The notes under the pieces: generated by a model
Seen by the model: only the letters and a program-made list of their open reading frames with translations
Told to the model about the DNA's origin: nothing
Database searches by the model: none
Source: Octadecabacter sp. B2R22
GTDB taxonomy: Bacteria > Pseudomonadota > Alphaproteobacteria > Rhodobacterales > Rhodobacteraceae
Length of the DNA stretch: 64,000 nt
Direction: 5' to 3'
NCBI RefSeq assembly: GCF_018861045.1
Contig: NZ_JAHKQJ010000010.1
Location: 372,001 to 436,000 of the forward strand
Position numbers and translations under genes: made by a program
In this document: positions 61,394 to 64,000 of the stretch, piece by piece
Position numbering within the stretch: the stretch's first letter is position 1
Layout of the letters: every line of letters starts with the position of its first letter

Positions 61394-61990
61394 TCAGGAT
61401 TGAGAGGCTAAGTGCCTGAGAATCAATGAAATCATTTCATCAAGTTGGGCGGCGGGAACCCCCGCAGAGGCCTCATCCAGCCCCAAAAGCACAATTCCAT
61501 GCACCGATGAGAACAAGGCTTTGGTCAAAAGCTGGCGATTCTCGGCGGTGTGATCGGGGAAGATGACGGACAAGGGCGCGTCGATGTAGGCGAACAGCTG
61601 GCCCATCTCCTGTAAATACCAATCAGGCGCGGCTTCGCCAGCGGGGCGTTCAATATCAAACAGCGCGCGCCAAAGGTTAAAGTTCTTGGCCGCGAAGTGG
61701 TGATAGGCGTGCGACATCACAATCAACTGTTCGGTCGCATCTTGTGGGGCGTCAGCCAAGGCTTCGGCGACAGCAGCGCCCAGACGTTTGAAGGTGCCTG
61801 CATTCACAGCCAGCACCAGATCATTCAGATCACCGAACACATTATAGATCGCGCCAAGGGCACAGCCTGCATCCTTCGCGAGGTCCCGCGCACGCAGGTT
61901 TTTCAGCCCGTCGGTCTCAATCCGGCGCCGCGCCTGTGCGATCAGGGTTTCGCGCAAAGCGGCGCGGCGCAACTCGACTTTTCCAGCCAT
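61394..61990 (-). CDS. TetR family repressor of the psp operon
   Basis: 198 residues. The N-terminal HTH is LRRAALRETLIAQARRRIETDG, LRARDLAKDAGCALGAIYNVFGDLNDLVLAVNAGTF (about 8-60). The C-terminal part has the TetR_C-type helices with a YHHFAAKNFNLWRALFD segment. Three near-identical operators lie before pspA and before this gene, so it probably represses both. Confidence 0.88.
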   Translation of the reverse strand: MAGKVELRRAALRETLIAQARRRIETDGLKNLRARDLAKDAGCALGAIYNVFGDLNDLVLAVNAGTFKRLGAAVAEALADAPQDATEQLIVMSHAYHHFAAKNFNLWRALFDIERPAGEAAPDWYLQEMGQLFAYIDAPLSVIFPDHTAENRQLLTKALFSSVHGIVLLGLDEASAGVPAAQLDEMISLILRHLASQS

Positions 61991-62001
61991 GACGGTCTCC
62001 A

Positions 62002-62016
62002 GTGAACTTTGTTCAA
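62002..62016. promoter_or_regulatory. TetR operator site 3 before tetR
   Basis: GTGAAC-TTT-GTTCAA, the same palindrome as sites 1 and 2 with one changed base, 12 bases before the tetR ATG: autoregulation. Confidence 0.65.
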
Positions 62017-62050
62017 AGATAACAGCGCCAGAGGCGTGCGCAAGCTTGTT

Positions 62051-63286
62051 CTAGGGCTCGTCTTTGACCGGCGCGCCGCCCGCAAACAGATTAGGTGCGT
62101 GGTAGCCGATCGGATCTTCCTGCATCTGTAGATGCAGCCCGTCGTCCGTAAGTGGGTGCGCCCGTGCGAGATCTTCGTCTACTTCAATGCCAAGACCAGG
62201 TGCCGTGGGAACATTCACATAGCCATTCTCAATCGTGATCGAGGATTTGATCAGCGCGTCGTGGAACGGTGTCTCGATGGTCTCGCACATCAGAATGTTG
62301 GGTAGGGTCGCCGCGAGCTGGACGTTTGCAGCCCATTCAATCGATCCCGCGTAAAGGTGCGGCGCGACTTGGGCGTTGTAGACCTCGGCCAGTGTCGCGA
62401 TCTTTTTGGTTTCCCAAATGCCACCAGAACGCCCAAGGGCAGGTTGCAGGATATTGGCAGCCCCGCCGCGCAAGATCGGTGCAAATTCGGCTTTCGTGGT
62501 CAGACGTTCGCCTGTGGCGACAGGGATTTTGACCGCTGACGCGACCTTTGCCATTTCGGCAACTGAATCCGGTGGAATAGGTTCTTCGTACCAAAGTGGT
62601 GAAAACTTCTCGATGGCTTGGCCCATGCGGATCGCGCCACCTGTCGAAAACTGGCCGTGAGTGCCGAACAACAGATCGGCGCGCGTCCCAACGGCATCGC
62701 GAATTTTCTGGCAGAACGCGACGCTTGTTTCAATGTCATGCATCGAGGGCATATGGCCGCTGCGAATGGTGTAGGGGCCTGCAGGGTCGAATTTGACCGC
62801 CGTGTAGCCCTTCTCGACCATGCTCACCGCGACTTCGGCAGCCATGTCGGCACTGCCCCAAAATTCAGGCAGCGGGTGGTGGGGGGCGGGATAAAGGTAC
62901 GTATAGGCACGGATCTTATCGTTAAGTCGCCCACCGATCAGCGCGTGAACAGGGCGATCACGATCTTTGCCCAAAATGTCCCAACACGCGATTTCAAGGC
63001 CGGACCACGCGCCGATGACTGTTAGGTCGGGGCGTTGGGTGAAGCCCGATGAATAAACGCGCCGAAACATCAGCTCGATATTTTCGGGGTTCTCACCCTG
63101 CATGTGCCGTTCGAACACATCCTTAATGACATGGGTCATCGCATCGGGGCCTACGGATGATGCGTAGCATTCGCCCCAGCCTGTGATGCCTGTATCGGTC
63201 GTGACCTTGACCAAGATCCAATAGCGTCCACCCCAACCAGGGGCAGGCGGGGCCGTTATGATGACGTCTAGATCTTGGAGTTTCAT
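62051..63286 (-). CDS. Mandelate racemase/muconate lactonizing enzyme family acid-sugar dehydratase
   Basis: 411 residues. Enolase superfamily: N-terminal capping domain, then a barrel with the metal and base residues in FGTHGQF (about 206), the EEP motif in LWYEEPIPP and the GER (TGERLTT) motif. This set fits acid-sugar dehydratases or cycloisomerases rather than true mandelate racemase. Substrate unknown; the neighbouring alcohol dehydrogenase suggests sugar-acid catabolism. It is the middle gene of a minus-strand run (63674 to 62051). Confidence 0.88.
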   Translation of the reverse strand: MKLQDLDVIITAPPAPGWGGRYWILVKVTTDTGITGWGECYASSVGPDAMTHVIKDVFERHMQGENPENIELMFRRVYSSGFTQRPDLTVIGAWSGLEIACWDILGKDRDRPVHALIGGRLNDKIRAYTYLYPAPHHPLPEFWGSADMAAEVAVSMVEKGYTAVKFDPAGPYTIRSGHMPSMHDIETSVAFCQKIRDAVGTRADLLFGTHGQFSTGGAIRMGQAIEKFSPLWYEEPIPPDSVAEMAKVASAVKIPVATGERLTTKAEFAPILRGGAANILQPALGRSGGIWETKKIATLAEVYNAQVAPHLYAGSIEWAANVQLAATLPNILMCETIETPFHDALIKSSITIENGYVNVPTAPGLGIEVDEDLARAHPLTDDGLHLQMQEDPIGYHAPNLFAGGAPVKDEP

Positions 63287-63287
63287 G

Positions 63288-63641
63288 TCAAAGTCCCATT
63301 GCGTTGGCGAAGGCCATTAGTGCTGAATCGATATATTGGATGACCTCGACAGGCCCGAAGAAATACAGGTCTGGCGCTTGGATGTCATCCATATAGATTT
63401 GAAGCTGCAAGCCGCTTTGGGCGTTGAGAACGATGTCACGCGTTTCATCTACAGCCATAGCCCCGACAGCAGAATCGACAACCGCCAATGCGCCTTGGTC
63501 GATGGTGCCAGGGGCAAGTCCTTCAAGAAACGGCCGCACGTTTTCACTGTCGAAATTCATCGACGTTTCAGCGGCGTGGCCAGCAACCGGCTGTGCCTCT
63601 TGCGTAGGTTTATTGAACAGGCTTGATAGGAAACGGATCAT
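63288..63641 (-). CDS. Hypothetical protein between the dehydratase and dehydrogenase genes
   Basis: 117 residues, ATG 63641. The N-terminal 10 residues (MIRFLSSLFN) are amphipathic; the rest is acidic with no membrane segment or motif I recognise (IVLNAQSGLQLQIYMDD, YFFGPVEVIQYIDSA). It lies one base from the dehydratase start, so it is probably co-transcribed. Function unknown. Confidence 0.55.
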   Translation of the reverse strand: MIRFLSSLFNKPTQEAQPVAGHAAETSMNFDSENVRPFLEGLAPGTIDQGALAVVDSAVGAMAVDETRDIVLNAQSGLQLQIYMDDIQAPDLYFFGPVEVIQYIDSALMAFANAMGL

Positions 63642-63673
63642 GTATCGGCCTTCGTTTTGAAAATGGCCGCTGG

Positions 63674-64000
63674 CTAAAACACAATCACGTTGCGTTTGGC
63701 GGCCCCTGTCTTGGTATCCTCAATCGCTTCGTTGATCTGGTCAAGCGACCATGTCCCCGAGATAAGTTCGTCCAGCTTCAAACGGCCTTGTTTGTAAAGG
63801 TCAACCATCCACGGGATATCGCGTTTGATCACCACGTCGCCCATCTTTGAGCCGATCATGCTTTGGCCGGCAGCGGCGAAATTGGCCGCCTCGTATTCCG
63901 AAAAGGCACCGGATGGCGGCATTCCAACCATGACGACGTTACCGCCTTTGGCTAGGTAACGTGGCGCTTGGTCATAGACCGGTGCAACACCGACGGTGAC
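63674..64000 (-). CDS. Zinc-type alcohol dehydrogenase, C-terminal part (cut by the window edge)
   Basis: The frame is open from the window end to the stop at 63674. The visible 108 residues include KGGNVVMVGMPPSG and an end DLYKQGRLKLDELISGTWSLDQINEAIED, the C-terminal part of the medium-chain (class III / S-hydroxymethylglutathione-like) dehydrogenase family. It probably uses NAD(P) and zinc; the cofactor and metal residues are upstream of the window. It is probably the first of the three genes of the sugar-acid unit. Confidence 0.8.
   Translation of the reverse strand, partial: VTVGVAPVYDQAPRYLAKGGNVVMVGMPPSGAFSEYEAANFAAAGQSMIGSKMGDVVIKRDIPWMVDLYKQGRLKLDELISGTWSLDQINEAIEDTKTGAAKRNVIVF

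Noticed and set aside
1-64000. CRISPR arrays, rRNA operon, insertion sequences with terminal repeats
   Set aside because: No regularly spaced repeats, no rRNA sequence and no transposase gene were seen.

Overview
The window looks like a chromosomal segment of a marine Rhodobacteraceae (Roseobacter-group) alphaproteobacterium. The clues are the tail of a class I-type lysyl-tRNA synthetase, an NDUFS4-like complex I subunit, a divergent RpoE-ChrR (singlet-oxygen) cluster, a MOFRL-type glycerate kinase, and Shine-Dalgarno-led genes with frequent ATGA stop/start overlaps. No species is claimed.

Layout. 1-9.1 kb: end of a lysyl-tRNA synthetase gene, a secreted DUF4864 protein, a large beta-helix pectate-lyase-like protein, uvrB, a small secreted protein, an ETC complex I subunit and a GAF-PAS-GGDEF-EAL protein. 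9.5-16.7 kb: a fasciclin protein, then chrR-rpoE facing a six-gene, tightly overlapping operon (flavin amine oxidase, DUF1365, cyclopropane-fatty-acid-synthase-like methyltransferase, SDR, TspO-like and DUF2177 membrane proteins). Matching TGATCC-N18-TAA promoters lie on both strands between them. 16.8-24.4 kb: an SDR gene with a MerR-type operator and a MerR regulator, tRNA-Arg(TCT), an AAA+ ATPase gene broken by one in-frame TAG, a DUF1611/racemase operon, small conserved proteins, and a C-terminal remnant of a second copy of the ATPase. 24.4-32.7 kb: TetR/metallo-beta-lactamase pair, a CDGSH-glutamate synthase fusion, a small tyrosine recombinase, and a LysR gene facing a three-gene operon (HD-domain diiron-oxygenase-like, sterol-desaturase-like and PanB-like proteins) of unknown pathway.

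32.7-35 kb is gene-poor and carries copies of a degenerate intergenic repeat that also occurs near 20, 24 and 50 kb. 35-49.7 kb is an exopolysaccharide locus: three glycosyltransferases, a flippase, a Wza-like exporter, a hybrid histidine kinase with a periplasmic SUOX-fold protein, galU, a WecG/sugar-transferase fusion, a NarL-type response regulator, Wzz and a Wzy-like polymerase. A 16-bp palindrome CTATCC-N4-GGATAG recurs in its control regions, including the inter-operon gaps beside wza, the sensor pair, the regulator and wzz. It is probably the site of the local response regulator, and this is the most interesting regulatory signal in the window.

50-64 kb: an orphan LuxR-type acyl-homoserine-lactone receptor homologue, a SnoaL-like protein, an alpha/beta hydrolase, an isomerase/desaturase pair facing a LysR gene, a structured RNA that resembles 6S RNA, a glycerate kinase, a nuclease-like lipoprotein, CdsA/PlsC-type phospholipid genes, a PspA/YiaA/TetR membrane-stress operon with three matching operators, an enolase-superfamily dehydratase, and the C-terminal part of a zinc-type alcohol dehydrogenase cut by the window edge.

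All assignments come from reading the sequence and from general knowledge of the families. No database search was run.
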